From Streptomyces sp. CB01580 (lineage in GTDB: Bacteria > Actinomycetota > Actinomycetes > Streptomycetales > Streptomycetaceae): a stretch of DNA of 64,000 nucleotides. The DNA lies in NCBI RefSeq assembly GCF_001905795.1, contig NZ_LIXJ01000021.1, forward strand, positions 62,001 through 126,000, given 5' to 3'. The notes under the pieces are model-generated. The model was not told the origin of the DNA. It searched no databases and saw only the letters and a list, made by a program, of their open reading frames with translations. The translations under genes and the position numbers were made by a program. Every line of letters starts with the position of its first letter. Within the stretch, counting starts at the first letter, position 1. This document shows positions 16,440 through 24,605 of this stretch, in pieces.

Positions 16440-16612
16440 CGCCGCGGGCCCGGGAGAGCGCCCCCTCCCGGCGGTCGCCGACCACGGCCCCGACGGCCCA
16501 CGGCCACCGCCCGTCCGACGACCGGTGTTCCTGCCCGACGACCGCCTCACCCGGACGGACGGTGGCGGAAGAACCACCGTTGAACCGATCACCCCGGGGG
16601 TACAGGTGCCCC

Positions 16613-17461
16613 GTGCCGAACTTCGAGATCACCACCGCGAGCGCCGACGACCTCGTCATGCTGGCCGACTGGGCCCACGCGGAGAGCTGGAACCCCGGAC
16701 TGACCGACCACCACGCCTTCTACGCCGCCGACCCGCGCGGCTTCCTGATCGGCCGGCTCGACGGCGATCCGGTCTCCTGCGTCTCCGTGGTCCGCTACGG
16801 CACCGGATTCGGGTTCCTCGGCCTCTACCTCACCCGGCCCGAACTACGGGGCCAGGGCTACGGGATCCGGACCTGGCGGGCCGGTATGTCCCGGCTCCAG
16901 GGGCGCAACGTGGGGCTGGACGGTGTGGTGGCCCAGCAGGACAACTACCGTAGATCCGGGTTCCGTTCCGTCTGGACCAACATGCGCTACGAGGGCCGTC
17001 CGGCCGATGTGCCGTCCGCGCCTCCCGGCACCGCGCTCGTCGACGCCCGCGGTATCCCGTTCGATCAACTGGCCGCCTACGACCGGCGTTTCTTCCCCTC
17101 CGAGCGCGACAGCTTCCTCGCGTCCTGGATCGCCGGACCGGCCCACGCCCCGCTCGCCGCCGTCCGTGACGGGGAGTTGCGGGGCCTCGCCGTGCTGCGC
17201 CCCTGCCGCACGTCGTCCCGGATCGGCCCGGTGTACGCGGAGTCCCCCGAGGTGGCCGGTGCCCTGATCGGCGCACTCGCGGCCGGTGATCCGAACACCC
17301 CGGTGGCGATCGACGTGCCCGACGTCAACCCGGCCGCCGTCCGGCTCGCGCGACGGCTGGGCCTCACCCCGTCGTTCGAGACGGCCCGGATGTACACCGG
17401 ACCGTCACCGGACGTCGACCATCCCGGGCTGTACGGCATCACCAGCCTAGAACTGGGCTGA
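16613..17461 (+). CDS. GNAT N-acetyltransferase with a C-terminal second domain
   Basis: A 282-residue protein. Residues ~1-130 form a GNAT fold with the acetyl-CoA-binding segment RPELRGQGYGIRTW. The remaining ~150 residues form the extra domain seen in YitH/HolE-like two-domain GNATs, ending in ARRLGLTPSFETARMYTG. GTG 16613 gives the expected start (PNFEITTASADDLVML). Substrate unknown. Converges on DUF1876. Confidence 0.85.
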   Translation: MPNFEITTASADDLVMLADWAHAESWNPGLTDHHAFYAADPRGFLIGRLDGDPVSCVSVVRYGTGFGFLGLYLTRPELRGQGYGIRTWRAGMSRLQGRNVGLDGVVAQQDNYRRSGFRSVWTNMRYEGRPADVPSAPPGTALVDARGIPFDQLAAYDRRFFPSERDSFLASWIAGPAHAPLAAVRDGELRGLAVLRPCRTSSRIGPVYAESPEVAGALIGALAAGDPNTPVAIDVPDVNPAAVRLARRLGLTPSFETARMYTGPSPDVDHPGLYGITSLELG

Positions 17462-17606
17462 GGCACCACGTCGACGGACTGCGCGCGGCCGACGGCGGGC
17501 CCGTCGACAGCACACACCGACGAGCCCACGCCGTACGGCCCATGTCGGAGAGCCCACCCCGCAGGGCCCCACCTCCTCAAAAGCCCCGGCGACGCTTTGC
17601 CGCAGC

Positions 17607-17637
17607 GGGACCCCGGCGGGCGCGCGCCCGGGGTCCC
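17607..17637. terminator. Terminator hairpin between convergent genes
   Basis: GGGACCCCGG (17607-17616) and CCGGGGTCCC (17628-17637), a 10-bp GC stem between the convergent GNAT and DUF1876 genes. Confidence 0.65.
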
Positions 17638-17656
17638 AAAACCCCCGGCGCCCGAC

Positions 17657-17929
17657 TCAGGTGAGCGGGTGCGATGTCCGGCCGGACGCCTCGTCGATCT
17701 CGTCGTGCGCCTTCGTCAGCATCTTCATCGCCAGTTCGTTGAGTGCTCTGGCTCCCGCGATCTCCTCGCCGACCCTCGGCTGTTCCTTGTCGGAGGGGTG
17801 ACGGCTCGCGTACCCGTGTGCGCGTACCTCGGCCCCGTCCGGCAGTCTCACCAGAGCGGCGGCGCGGGTGCGGTGACTGTCCTCCTCGAATTCCAGATCC
17901 ACATGCCACCCGACAGCTGTGTGCATCAT
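17657..17929 (-). CDS. DUF1876 family small protein
   Basis: A 90-residue protein of the actinobacterial DUF1876 family (dsRBD-like fold in the family description). Typical features are HTAVGWHVDLEFEED, a central VRLPDGAEVRAHG and the ending EIDEASGRTSHPL. GGGAGGTGATCGAG immediately upstream supports ATG 17929; ATG 17926 is the alternative. Function unknown. Confidence 0.85.
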   Translation of the reverse strand: MMHTAVGWHVDLEFEEDSHRTRAAALVRLPDGAEVRAHGYASRHPSDKEQPRVGEEIAGARALNELAMKMLTKAHDEIDEASGRTSHPLT

Positions 17930-18040
17930 CTCGATCACCTCCCTACCAGAGTGCGCCCGTTCCACCGCCCCTGCACCACGGCACACCCCCCGCGAACAGG
18001 CTGTACGAACGTCGCGGCTTCCGGGCCGGGAGTCGGGGGT

Positions 18041-18964
18041 CTACCGGTTCCCGACGGACGAGCCGGGGTCGGCATCGGCACCGGAGTCGGGGACGGCACC
18101 GGAATCAAAGGCGGGGCCGCTTCCGTCGCGGCGCGCGGGTGCTGCGCAGGTCGGACGGACGAAGGCCGAACGCTCCGGGGCTGTGGGCCGGCCGGGGACG
18201 AACAGGCGGCCCGGAGCGCCGGAGTCGAGGATGGACCCGTCGGGAGCGAACCGGTCCAGGTCCAGGGTGCCGTGCGTCGCCGGGGCGGCCGGTGGGAGCC
18301 GGAGCGCCGTCGCGATCTCCTCGGGGAGCGGGTCGAGGCCCAGCAGGCCGGTGACGATCCGGGTCGTCAGCGTGTGCCAGGCGCCGGCGCGGCGCAGCAT
18401 CGCGTGGTCGCTGTTCCGGATCGCGACCAGGCAGGAGCGGGCCCCGGCGCGGCGGGCGCGGGCGGTGAAGGACCGGGATTCCCCGGGGCTGGTGACGCGG
18501 TCGCGGGTGCTGTGGAGGAGGACGACGTCACGGTCGGCGAGCTGGGCGACCGGATCGTCCGCCGGACACCAGGGGGCCAGTCCCACCACCCCGCGTACCA
18601 GCGGATGCCCGGCGGCCCGGAGGGCGGCGCGGGCGCCCATCGAGTGCCCGACCAGGACCACCGGGAGCTCGCCCGCCTCGCGCCGCAGGGTGTCCAGGGC
18701 GCGCAGCGTGTCGTGGAGCGGGTCCTCCCGGGAGCCGTTCCAGCCCTGATGGGCGTATCGGGCGGTGCGCACCAGGACGTCCCCGGCGCCGCCGCCGTCC
18801 ATGGCTCCGTCGTCGCGGGCGGTCGCCCGGCCGACGGCCCGCGCGAACGGCCGCATCCGGACGGCGGGCAGGTTCAGAAGGCCGGGCGGGGGCGGGCCCA
18901 GGCCCGTCTCACGGCCGCCGTGCAACAGGAGCACAGCAGCGGCCGGCGGTCGACTGCCGGTCAT
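18041..18964 (-). CDS. Alpha/beta-hydrolase family protein with a disordered C-terminal tail
   Basis: A 307-residue protein. The first ~210 residues fit an alpha/beta hydrolase: oxyanion segment AVLLLHGGRET, nucleophile elbow VLVGHSMGARAA, an acid loop in LHSTRDRVTSP and catalytic His in IRNSDHAMLRR. The last ~90 residues are Pro/Ala/Asp-rich with no fold visible and may be a recent extension. GGGAGGTGCGC sits just upstream of ATG 18964. Family members are called dienelactone-hydrolase-like or lysophospholipase-like; substrate unknown. Confidence 0.82.
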   Translation of the reverse strand: MTGSRPPAAAVLLLHGGRETGLGPPPPGLLNLPAVRMRPFARAVGRATARDDGAMDGGGAGDVLVRTARYAHQGWNGSREDPLHDTLRALDTLRREAGELPVVLVGHSMGARAALRAAGHPLVRGVVGLAPWCPADDPVAQLADRDVVLLHSTRDRVTSPGESRSFTARARRAGARSCLVAIRNSDHAMLRRAGAWHTLTTRIVTGLLGLDPLPEEIATALRLPPAAPATHGTLDLDRFAPDGSILDSGAPGRLFVPGRPTAPERSAFVRPTCAAPARRDGSGPAFDSGAVPDSGADADPGSSVGNR

Positions 18965-19121
18965 GCGCACCTCCCTCCTCGTCTCCGCGCGTATGCCTGT
19001 GCGGTACCCCGCTCCCTGTCGAGCATGCGGCACGCGCGGCCGTGTCGCCGGACCGTCGGAGATCGCCGGTCGGACGGACGCCTCGGGCCGCCGGTCCGAG
19101 GCGCCATGAAAGCGCGACACC

Positions 19122-19154
19122 GCGACTGTCCACAGCCTGTGGACAGACAGTCGC
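19122..19154. repeat. Inverted repeat with two DnaA-box-like nonamers
   Basis: GCGACTGTCCACAG (19122-19135) pairs with the following CTGTGGAC...AGTCGC (19137-19154), with a 4-nt bulge. Each arm contains CTGTCCACA or its complement, 8/9 to the DnaA box TTGTCCACA. Head-to-head arrangement, intergenic (gap 18965-19543). Confidence 0.5.
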
Positions 19155-19236
19155 AAGAGTCCGACCCTCGGGCGCTTGCCCCGTACGCCGCCGGGAAACG
19201 GCCCGCGCGGGGGCCGCACCGACGCCCGGCGATGGT

Positions 19237-19310
19237 CCGGCATCCGGCATAAAGAGACCGTAAAAGTTTTCCGGCTTCCGGCAATGTGTTTCGGCCGTCC
19301 CGTATGGGAT
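19237..19310 (+). promoter_or_regulatory. Duplicated regulatory region, copy A (upstream of the NfeD/SPFH operon)
   Basis: Box 1 CCGGCATCCGGCAT (19237-19250), AT-rich spacer with GTAAAAGTTT, box 2 TTCCGGCTTCCGGCA (19269-19283), then CCCGTATGGGATC at 19299-19311. The same order and almost the same spacing (32 vs 31 bp between boxes) recurs at 25734-25805 before the second SPFH operon. Probably promoter plus operator, with the PucR-family gene at 24606 as candidate regulator. Confidence 0.65.
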
Positions 19311-19317
19311 CATCCAG

Positions 19318-19480
19318 CTAGCGACCGGAAAGGTTCACCGGCTCGCGACGACCGGCACGGCACCTCGCCGCGTTGTCACATCACCCGAGTACGTCCCGTA
19401 CGAGGGCGATCCTCCGCCTTGCGATGCACCGCACCGGACGCCGCGAGCTTCCCGGCAAACCTTTCCGGCCACAGCACTAG
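19318..19480. mobile_element. Second MITE-like element, related to 2272-2506
   Basis: CTAG at both ends (19318-19321 and 19477-19480). Inverted terminal cores are CCGGAAAGGTTCACCGG (19325-19341) and CCGGCAAACCTTTCCGG (19452-19468), 15/17 matching. The right end CCACAGCACTAG resembles the right end of the first element. It lies between regulatory copy A and the nfeD-like start, so it would be in the operon leader. Confidence 0.6.
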
Positions 19481-19543
19481 TTCGACGGAGATGTTCGGGG
19501 GAAGCATGTTCGGAGGATTTCGAGGACCGAGAGAGGTGATCGC

Positions 19544-20053
19544 GTGACCCTGTTTCTCGGTCTCGGTATCGCAGGGGTCGTCCTGCTCGTCCTGTCGCTG
19601 GTCTTCGACGGCGTTCTCGAAGGTCTCTTCGGCGGTGTGCTGGACGGTCTCTTCGACGGGCTCCTGTCCCTGCCCGTCATCGCGGGGTTCCTGTCGATGC
19701 TCGGCTTCGGCGGCGCGATCGTGCTCGGCACCACGGGCGCCGGTACGGTCGTGGCGACCATCTGCGGCGTACTCGCCGGAATCGTCGCGGCGTGGCTCAC
19801 CTGGAAGTTCAGCCGGGCGCTGATGCGTGATCAGACCAGTGTCACTCCGCGCGGGGAGGATCTCGTCGGCACGTCCGGGTCGGTCGTCACGGCCATCCCG
19901 GCCGACGGCTACGGCGAGGTCCTGCTGCGGCTGGCGGGCCAGCCGGTGAAGCTGGCGGCGAAGAGCGCGGTGCCGGTCGGACGCGGTACGGAGGTCTGGG
20001 TGGAGGCCGTGCTGTCCACCACCTCGGTCGCCGTGCGGCCCGTCGAGCACTGA
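19544..20053 (+). CDS. NfeD-like membrane protein with OB-fold domain
   Basis: A 169-residue protein: an N-terminal TM segment (residues ~2-22), a Gly/Leu-rich hairpin (~43-88), then a ~75-residue soluble domain from PRGEDLVGTSGSVVT to the end with the OB-like NfeD signature. NfeD proteins are encoded next to SPFH/flotillin genes and help form flotillin membrane assemblies. GTG 19544 follows GAGAGGTGATCGC. First gene of an operon with the flotillin at 20166 (112 bp gap). Confidence 0.82.
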   Translation: MTLFLGLGIAGVVLLVLSLVFDGVLEGLFGGVLDGLFDGLLSLPVIAGFLSMLGFGGAIVLGTTGAGTVVATICGVLAGIVAAWLTWKFSRALMRDQTSVTPRGEDLVGTSGSVVTAIPADGYGEVLLRLAGQPVKLAAKSAVPVGRGTEVWVEAVLSTTSVAVRPVEH

Positions 20054-20165
20054 CCCCACCGAACCGGGACACCATCCGTCGGACCACCGCGGCCACCACC
20101 GCACCACAAGCACCACAACCCGCAATCGAACTGCCGTCCCGCAGGGAGGCAGGGGGGACACCCTT

Positions 20166-21638
20166 ATGAGCCCAGTCGTGACCGCAGTCGTCGGAGTCGT
20201 CGTACTCCTGGTACTGCTCGCCCTCGTCGTCATCACCCGCTACAAGGTCGCGGGGCCCAGCGAGGCGTTCATCATCACCGGACGCCGGGGCAAGAAGTCG
20301 ACCGACCCGGTGACGGGCCGCACCAGCATCGACAACAGCGGCCAGAAGGTCGTCGTCGGCGGCGGTGTCTTCGTCGTCCCGTTCGTCCAGCAGAAGTTCA
20401 CCCTCGACCTGTCCAGCCGGCACATCCCGGTGGCCGTGCGCGGGGCCGTCACCCTGCGCGGGGTGAAGTCCAACCTCGAAGGCGTCGCGATCGTCAAGGT
20501 CGGCGGCAGCGAGGAAGCGATCCGGGCCGCCGCCCAGCGGTTCCTCCAGCAGCAGGACGGCATCGTCGGCTTCACCCAGGAAGTGCTCTCCGGCGCGCTG
20601 CGCGCCATCGTCGGCCGGATGTCGGTCGAGGACATCATCCGGGACCGCGCCGCGTTCGCCGGGCAGGTCGCGGAGGAGGCCGAGGCCAGCCTCTCCGGCC
20701 AGGGCCTGATCCTGGACGCCTTCCAGATCCAGGACATCACCACCGAGGGCTCCTACCTCGAAGACCTCGGCCGCCCCGAGGCCGCCCGTGCCAAGCAGGA
20801 GGCGGACATCGCCGAGGCGAACGCCAAGCGCGCCTCGGAGCAGGCCCGGCTGAAGGCCGCCGAGGAGATCGCCGTCGCCGAGCGGACGTTCTACCTCAAG
20901 CAGGCGGAGATCAAGGCCGAGACGGAGGCCGCTGCGGCCAAGGCCAACGCGGCGGGCCCGCTCGCCGAGGCGGCCCGTCAGCAGGAGGTCCTCGCGGAAC
21001 AGGAGAAGGTCGCCGAGCGGCAGGCCGCGCTGACCGACCGCGAACTCGACACCAAGGTCCGCAAGCCCGCCGACGCCGCCCGCTACCAGGCCGAGCAGGA
21101 GGCGGAGGCCCGCCGGATCGCCCAGGTGAAGGAGGCCGAGGCGGACGCCGAGCGCGCCCGGCTGACCGGTCAGGGCGAGAAGCTGCACCGCTCGGCCCTC
21201 GCCGACGCCGTGCGCATCGAGGGTGAGGCGGAGGCCGCAGCCATCGGCGCCAAGGGTGCGGCCGAGGCCGAGGCGATGCAGAAGAAGGCGGACGCCTTCG
21301 CCCGGTACGGCGACGCGGCCGTGCTCCAGATGCTGGTCGAGGTGCTGCCGAACGTCGTCGCCAAGGCGTCCGAGCCGCTGAGCGCCGTCGACAAGATGAC
21401 CGTGATCTCCACGGACGGTGCGAGCCGGCTGTCGCGCACGGTCACCGACAACGTCGCCCAGGGCGTGGAACTCCTCAGCTCCACCACGGGCGTCGACCTG
21501 GCCGCGCTGCTGAAGAACCTCAAGGGCACTGCGGCCGCCCCCGCTTCGGACGGCGTCGCACCGTCCGGCGCGTCCGCCCGTCCGACGGGCGGGGCCGATG
21601 CCGCCCCCGCCGACGGGAAGATCGAGATCACCGACTGA
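20166..21638 (+). CDS. Flotillin-like SPFH/Band-7 protein 1
   Basis: A 490-residue flotillin (FloT/FloA class) that organises membrane microdomains. It has an N-terminal hydrophobic anchor (residues ~4-25), an SPFH domain (~30-190, including VGGGVFVVPFVQQ and LDLSSRHIPV), then a long Ala/Glu/Lys/Arg heptad region (~195-390) and a C-terminal segment with VEVLPNVVAKASEPLSAVDKM, typical of flotillin ends. The last ~40 residues are Ala/Pro-rich. It pairs with the NfeD-like gene upstream. A strong terminator follows at 21666. Confidence 0.92.
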   Translation: MSPVVTAVVGVVVLLVLLALVVITRYKVAGPSEAFIITGRRGKKSTDPVTGRTSIDNSGQKVVVGGGVFVVPFVQQKFTLDLSSRHIPVAVRGAVTLRGVKSNLEGVAIVKVGGSEEAIRAAAQRFLQQQDGIVGFTQEVLSGALRAIVGRMSVEDIIRDRAAFAGQVAEEAEASLSGQGLILDAFQIQDITTEGSYLEDLGRPEAARAKQEADIAEANAKRASEQARLKAAEEIAVAERTFYLKQAEIKAETEAAAAKANAAGPLAEAARQQEVLAEQEKVAERQAALTDRELDTKVRKPADAARYQAEQEAEARRIAQVKEAEADAERARLTGQGEKLHRSALADAVRIEGEAEAAAIGAKGAAEAEAMQKKADAFARYGDAAVLQMLVEVLPNVVAKASEPLSAVDKMTVISTDGASRLSRTVTDNVAQGVELLSSTTGVDLAALLKNLKGTAAAPASDGVAPSGASARPTGGADAAPADGKIEITD

Positions 21639-21665
21639 CCGGGCCCGTCCCGTACGCGCCTGTAT

Positions 21666-21696
21666 GTGCCCGGCCGGTATCGCACCGGCCGGGCAC
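21666..21696 (+). terminator. Terminator of the NfeD/SPFH operon
   Basis: GTGCCCGGCCGGT (21666-21678), loop ATCGC, ACCGGCCGGGCAC (21684-21696): a perfect 13-bp stem 28 bp after the flotillin stop. Confidence 0.85.
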
Positions 21697-21854
21697 ACGC
21701 ATGTCAGGAACCCCCGCGCCCGTCGCCCACCGCTCGCGCGTCCCGCCCCCGCACCGGCGCGCCGGAGGCGGCGGAACCCTCCGGATAGGGTAATGCGCGG
21801 ATAAAGAGATCACCAAGAGTGTCGACATGTCGCCACGTCCCTCAGGAGGAAGCC

Positions 21855-22325
21855 ATGGGAACCCACCGCACCACGCTGCCCGGAGTCGGTGTCCAGTACG
21901 ACTACACGACCGAGTCGGGTCAGCACATCTCCGTCGTCGTGCACCACGACGGGCGCCGGTTCATCGGCTTCTACGACCAGGACGATCCTGATTCGTGCCG
22001 TCTCTCGGTACCGCTGACGCCACAGGAGGCGACCGGCCTCGCGCACCTCATCGACGCGGCGCCGATCGACGCGGTACGCACCGAGGGCATCGACCTGGTC
22101 ACCGAGCACATCCCGCTCGGGACGCGCTCCCCCTACGGCGGACGGCTGCTCGGGGACACCCGGGCGCGCACCCGCACGGGGGCCTCGATCGTCGCGGTGC
22201 TGCGGACGCACAGTGCGCATCCGTCGCCCGGGCCGGACTTCCGGCTGGCCATCGGGGACACGCTCGTCGTCGTCGGAACCAGGGAGGGCGTCGATGCGCT
22301 CTCCGAGATCATCGCGGAGGGCTGA
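21855..22325 (+). CDS. TrkA-C/RCK_C regulatory subunit of a K+/H+ antiporter (KhtT-like)
   Basis: A 156-residue cytoplasmic protein. The C-terminal ~75 residues form a TrkA-C domain (from SPYGGRLLGDTRARTRTG to DTLVVVGTREGVDALSEII). The N-terminal part with GVGVQYDYTTESGQHISVVV matches the regulatory subunit of KhtTU-type antiporters, where it gates the transporter in response to ligand or pH. AGGAGGAAGCC precedes ATG 21855. The antiporter gene starts 3 bp after its stop. Confidence 0.88.
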   Translation: MGTHRTTLPGVGVQYDYTTESGQHISVVVHHDGRRFIGFYDQDDPDSCRLSVPLTPQEATGLAHLIDAAPIDAVRTEGIDLVTEHIPLGTRSPYGGRLLGDTRARTRTGASIVAVLRTHSAHPSPGPDFRLAIGDTLVVVGTREGVDALSEIIAEG

Positions 22326-22327
22326 CA

Positions 22328-23587
22328 GTGCATGACATGACCGCTTTGCTGGTGGAGCTCGGCTCCGTCATTCTGGGGCTGGGAATCATCGGGCGGTTCG
22401 CCGGGCGGATAGGACTCTCGCCCATTCCCCTGTATCTGCTGGCGGGGCTCGCCTTCGGGGAAGGCGGGCTCCTGCCCCTCGGCGCCAGTGAGGAGTTCAC
22501 CGCCGTCGGCGCCGAGATCGGTGTCATCCTGCTGCTGCTCCTGCTGGGCCTGGAGTACAGCGCCTCGGAGCTGGTGACCAGTCTCAAGACCCAGTACCCC
22601 TCCGGGGCCGTGGACTTCCTCCTCAACGCGACCCCCGGAGCGGTGGCCGCGCTGCTGCTCGGCTGGGGACCCGTCGGAGCAGTCGCGCTCGCCGGGGTCA
22701 CGTGGATCTCGTCGTCCGGGGTGATCGCCAAAGTGCTCGCGGACCTCGGACGGCTCGGGAACCGGGAGACGCCCGTCATCCTCGGCGTCCTGGTCATCGA
22801 GGACCTCTCGATGGCCGTGTACCTGCCGCTGCTGACCGCGATACTCGCGGGAGTGGGCTTCGCCGGAGGCAGCATCGCCCTGCTCATCGCGCTCGGCACC
22901 GTCGGGTTCGTGCTCTACCTGGCCCTGCGTCACGGACGGCTGATCAGCCGGGCCGTGTCCTCCGACAACCCGGAGATGCTGCTGCTGGTCGTGCTCGGGC
23001 TGACGGTCCTGGTGGCCGGCGTGGCCCAGGAGTTGCAGGTGTCCGCGGCCGTCGGCGCGTTCCTGGTCGGGATCGCGCTCTCCGGTGAGGTCGCCGAGGG
23101 CGCGCGCAAGCTGCTCACCCCGCTGCGGGACCTGTTCGCCGCCGTCTTCTTCGTGTTCTTCGGTCTCTCCACCAACCCGGCCGAGATCCCGCCGGTGCTG
23201 CTCCCGGCCGCGCTGCTGGCCGTCGTCACGATCTTCACCAAGATAGCCACCGGCTGGTACGCCGCCCGCCGGGCCGGAATCGGGTCGAAGGGACGCTGGC
23301 GGGCCGGCGGAACGCTCGTCGCCCGCGGCGAGTTCTCCATCGTCATCGCCGGACTGGCCGTGGCGACCGAGCCCCGGATCGGGCCCATCGCCACCGCGTA
23401 CGTCCTCATCCTCGTGATCGCCGGACCGCTCGCCGCCCGCTGGACCCAGCCGATCGCGGCCAAGGTCCTGAGCCGACGCGGCCGTTCCACCGGTGCGGGC
23501 ACCACGAAGAACACCGCGGATGCCACGAACACCGCGAGCGCCACGGTCCCCGCCGCGCGGGAGGAGATCCCGGCCTCCGCCGACTAG
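22328..23587 (+). CDS. CPA2-type cation/proton antiporter (KhtU-like)
   Basis: A 419-residue antiporter of the monovalent cation:proton antiporter-2 family, ~12 TM segments, with no C-terminal RCK domain; that role falls to the upstream gene. Visible: RIGLSPIPLYLLAGLAFGEG near the start and TWISSSGVIAKVLADLGRLG in the mid-membrane core. The Ala/Thr-rich tail after residue ~390 is disordered. GTG 22328 has GGAGG 7 nt upstream, inside the preceding gene, so the two are co-translated. Predicted to export K+ in exchange for protons. The neighbouring SPFH genes suggest a joint membrane-stress role. Confidence 0.9.
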   Translation: MHDMTALLVELGSVILGLGIIGRFAGRIGLSPIPLYLLAGLAFGEGGLLPLGASEEFTAVGAEIGVILLLLLLGLEYSASELVTSLKTQYPSGAVDFLLNATPGAVAALLLGWGPVGAVALAGVTWISSSGVIAKVLADLGRLGNRETPVILGVLVIEDLSMAVYLPLLTAILAGVGFAGGSIALLIALGTVGFVLYLALRHGRLISRAVSSDNPEMLLLVVLGLTVLVAGVAQELQVSAAVGAFLVGIALSGEVAEGARKLLTPLRDLFAAVFFVFFGLSTNPAEIPPVLLPAALLAVVTIFTKIATGWYAARRAGIGSKGRWRAGGTLVARGEFSIVIAGLAVATEPRIGPIATAYVLILVIAGPLAARWTQPIAAKVLSRRGRSTGAGTTKNTADATNTASATVPAAREEIPASAD

Positions 23588-23970
23588 TAGTGCTTGGTCA
23601 GGTCGGTGCGAAGGTGGCGTCGTCCGCCCGAAGGGCCGGACGGGACTTTCGAAACACGCCCCGGCGCCGTGACCGGCAGTGTTCGCCCAAAAGGACACCA
23701 GGTCCCGCCCAGCACCCCGACCGACCGCATCCACCGCCCCGGCCGCCCAGTCGACGCCCGTACTCACACGGCGTCGCCGGGCGGCCGGGGCGCTTCGCAA
23801 TCGGGGCACTTCGGACTCCGGGGCACTTCTCCCGACAGCCACTCGTTGCACTCAGTGCTGCACACGGAACATGGAGAACACTCCGGGAAGCACCCGCCTG
23901 CTAACTTCTACACGCCTGTAGAGTTCAGTTGGTTCCGGCAACACAACGCAACGCAACGTATGGAGACGAC
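23584..23970. repeat. Intergenic region with degenerate MITE ends
   Basis: CTAG at 23584-23587 overlaps the antiporter stop and is followed by TAGTGCTTGGTCAGG. At 23666-23688 GCCGTGACCGGCAGTG and GTTCGCCC resemble the first MITE's left end. The remainder to 23970 has no supportable gene and presumably contains the TerB promoter; TGGAGA at 23961 is the ribosome-binding site. Confidence 0.45.
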
Positions 23971-24426
23971 ATGGCACTGTGGGATCGGATCAAGGAATCC
24001 GCTTCGTCGATGCAGTCGCAGCTGGAAGCGAAGAAGAACGAGCTGAAGAGCGGGGCGTTCCGTGATGCGAGCATGGCCATGTGCGCTCTCGTCGCGGCCG
24101 CCGACGGTTCCGTGGACCCGTCCGAGCGCCAGCGTGTCGCCTCGCTGATCGCCTCCAACAACGTTCTGCAGAACTTCCCGGCGGACGACCTCCAGCGTCG
24201 CTTCAACGACTACGTGAACAAGCTCACCGCCGACTTCGACTTCGGCAAGGTCTCCATCCTCCAGGAGATCGGCAAGGCGAAGAAGAAGCCGGCCGAGGCG
24301 CGTGCCGTCGTCCAGATCGGCATCGTCATCGGCGGCGCCGACGGCGACTTCGACGCGTCGGAGCGGGCCGTCGTGCGAGAGGCGTGCTTCGCGCTCGACC
24401 TCCCGCCGCACGAGTTCGACCTGTAG
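23971..24426 (+). CDS. TerB-like tellurite-resistance family protein
   Basis: A 151-residue all-helical protein of the TerB family. Two acidic repeats, AADGSVDPSERQ (~40-51) and GADGDFDASERA (~118-129), are the metal-binding DxxxxxxE signatures. The N-terminus ALWDRIKESASSMQSQLEAK is amphipathic. TerB proteins occur with TerD, vWA and membrane scaffold proteins in chemical- and phage-stress modules. Here it lies between a K+ antiporter and the PucR/YqiJ-SPFH locus, and a TerF-type vWA protein is at 49 kb. ATG 23971 is selected for the canonical start. Confidence 0.88.
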   Translation: MALWDRIKESASSMQSQLEAKKNELKSGAFRDASMAMCALVAAADGSVDPSERQRVASLIASNNVLQNFPADDLQRRFNDYVNKLTADFDFGKVSILQEIGKAKKKPAEARAVVQIGIVIGGADGDFDASERAVVREACFALDLPPHEFDL

Positions 24427-24544
24427 GGCCTGTCTCCGGACCGGCCCTGGTCCTCAACCCCCTTCCCGGCGGACCGGTCACCCCGGCCCGCCCGCGTACC
24501 GCCGGACGACCACGGACCGGACGAGCGCCGGTCCGCGTCCGGCA

Positions 24545-24584
24545 GGCCGGGGGTGTTCAACTCCCCCGATGAGCACCCCCGGCC
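24545..24584. terminator. Bidirectional terminator between TerB and PucR genes
   Basis: GGCCGGGGGTG (24545-24555) and CACCCCCGGCC (24574-24584), 11-bp stem, between convergent genes. Confidence 0.75.
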
Positions 24585-24605
24585 GCTTTCCCCCCGGCGC
24601 CCGCG

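Noticed and set aside
19887..21698. 603-codon minus-strand frame opposite flotillin 1
   Set aside because: Shadow of the coiled-coil coding strand; no motifs.
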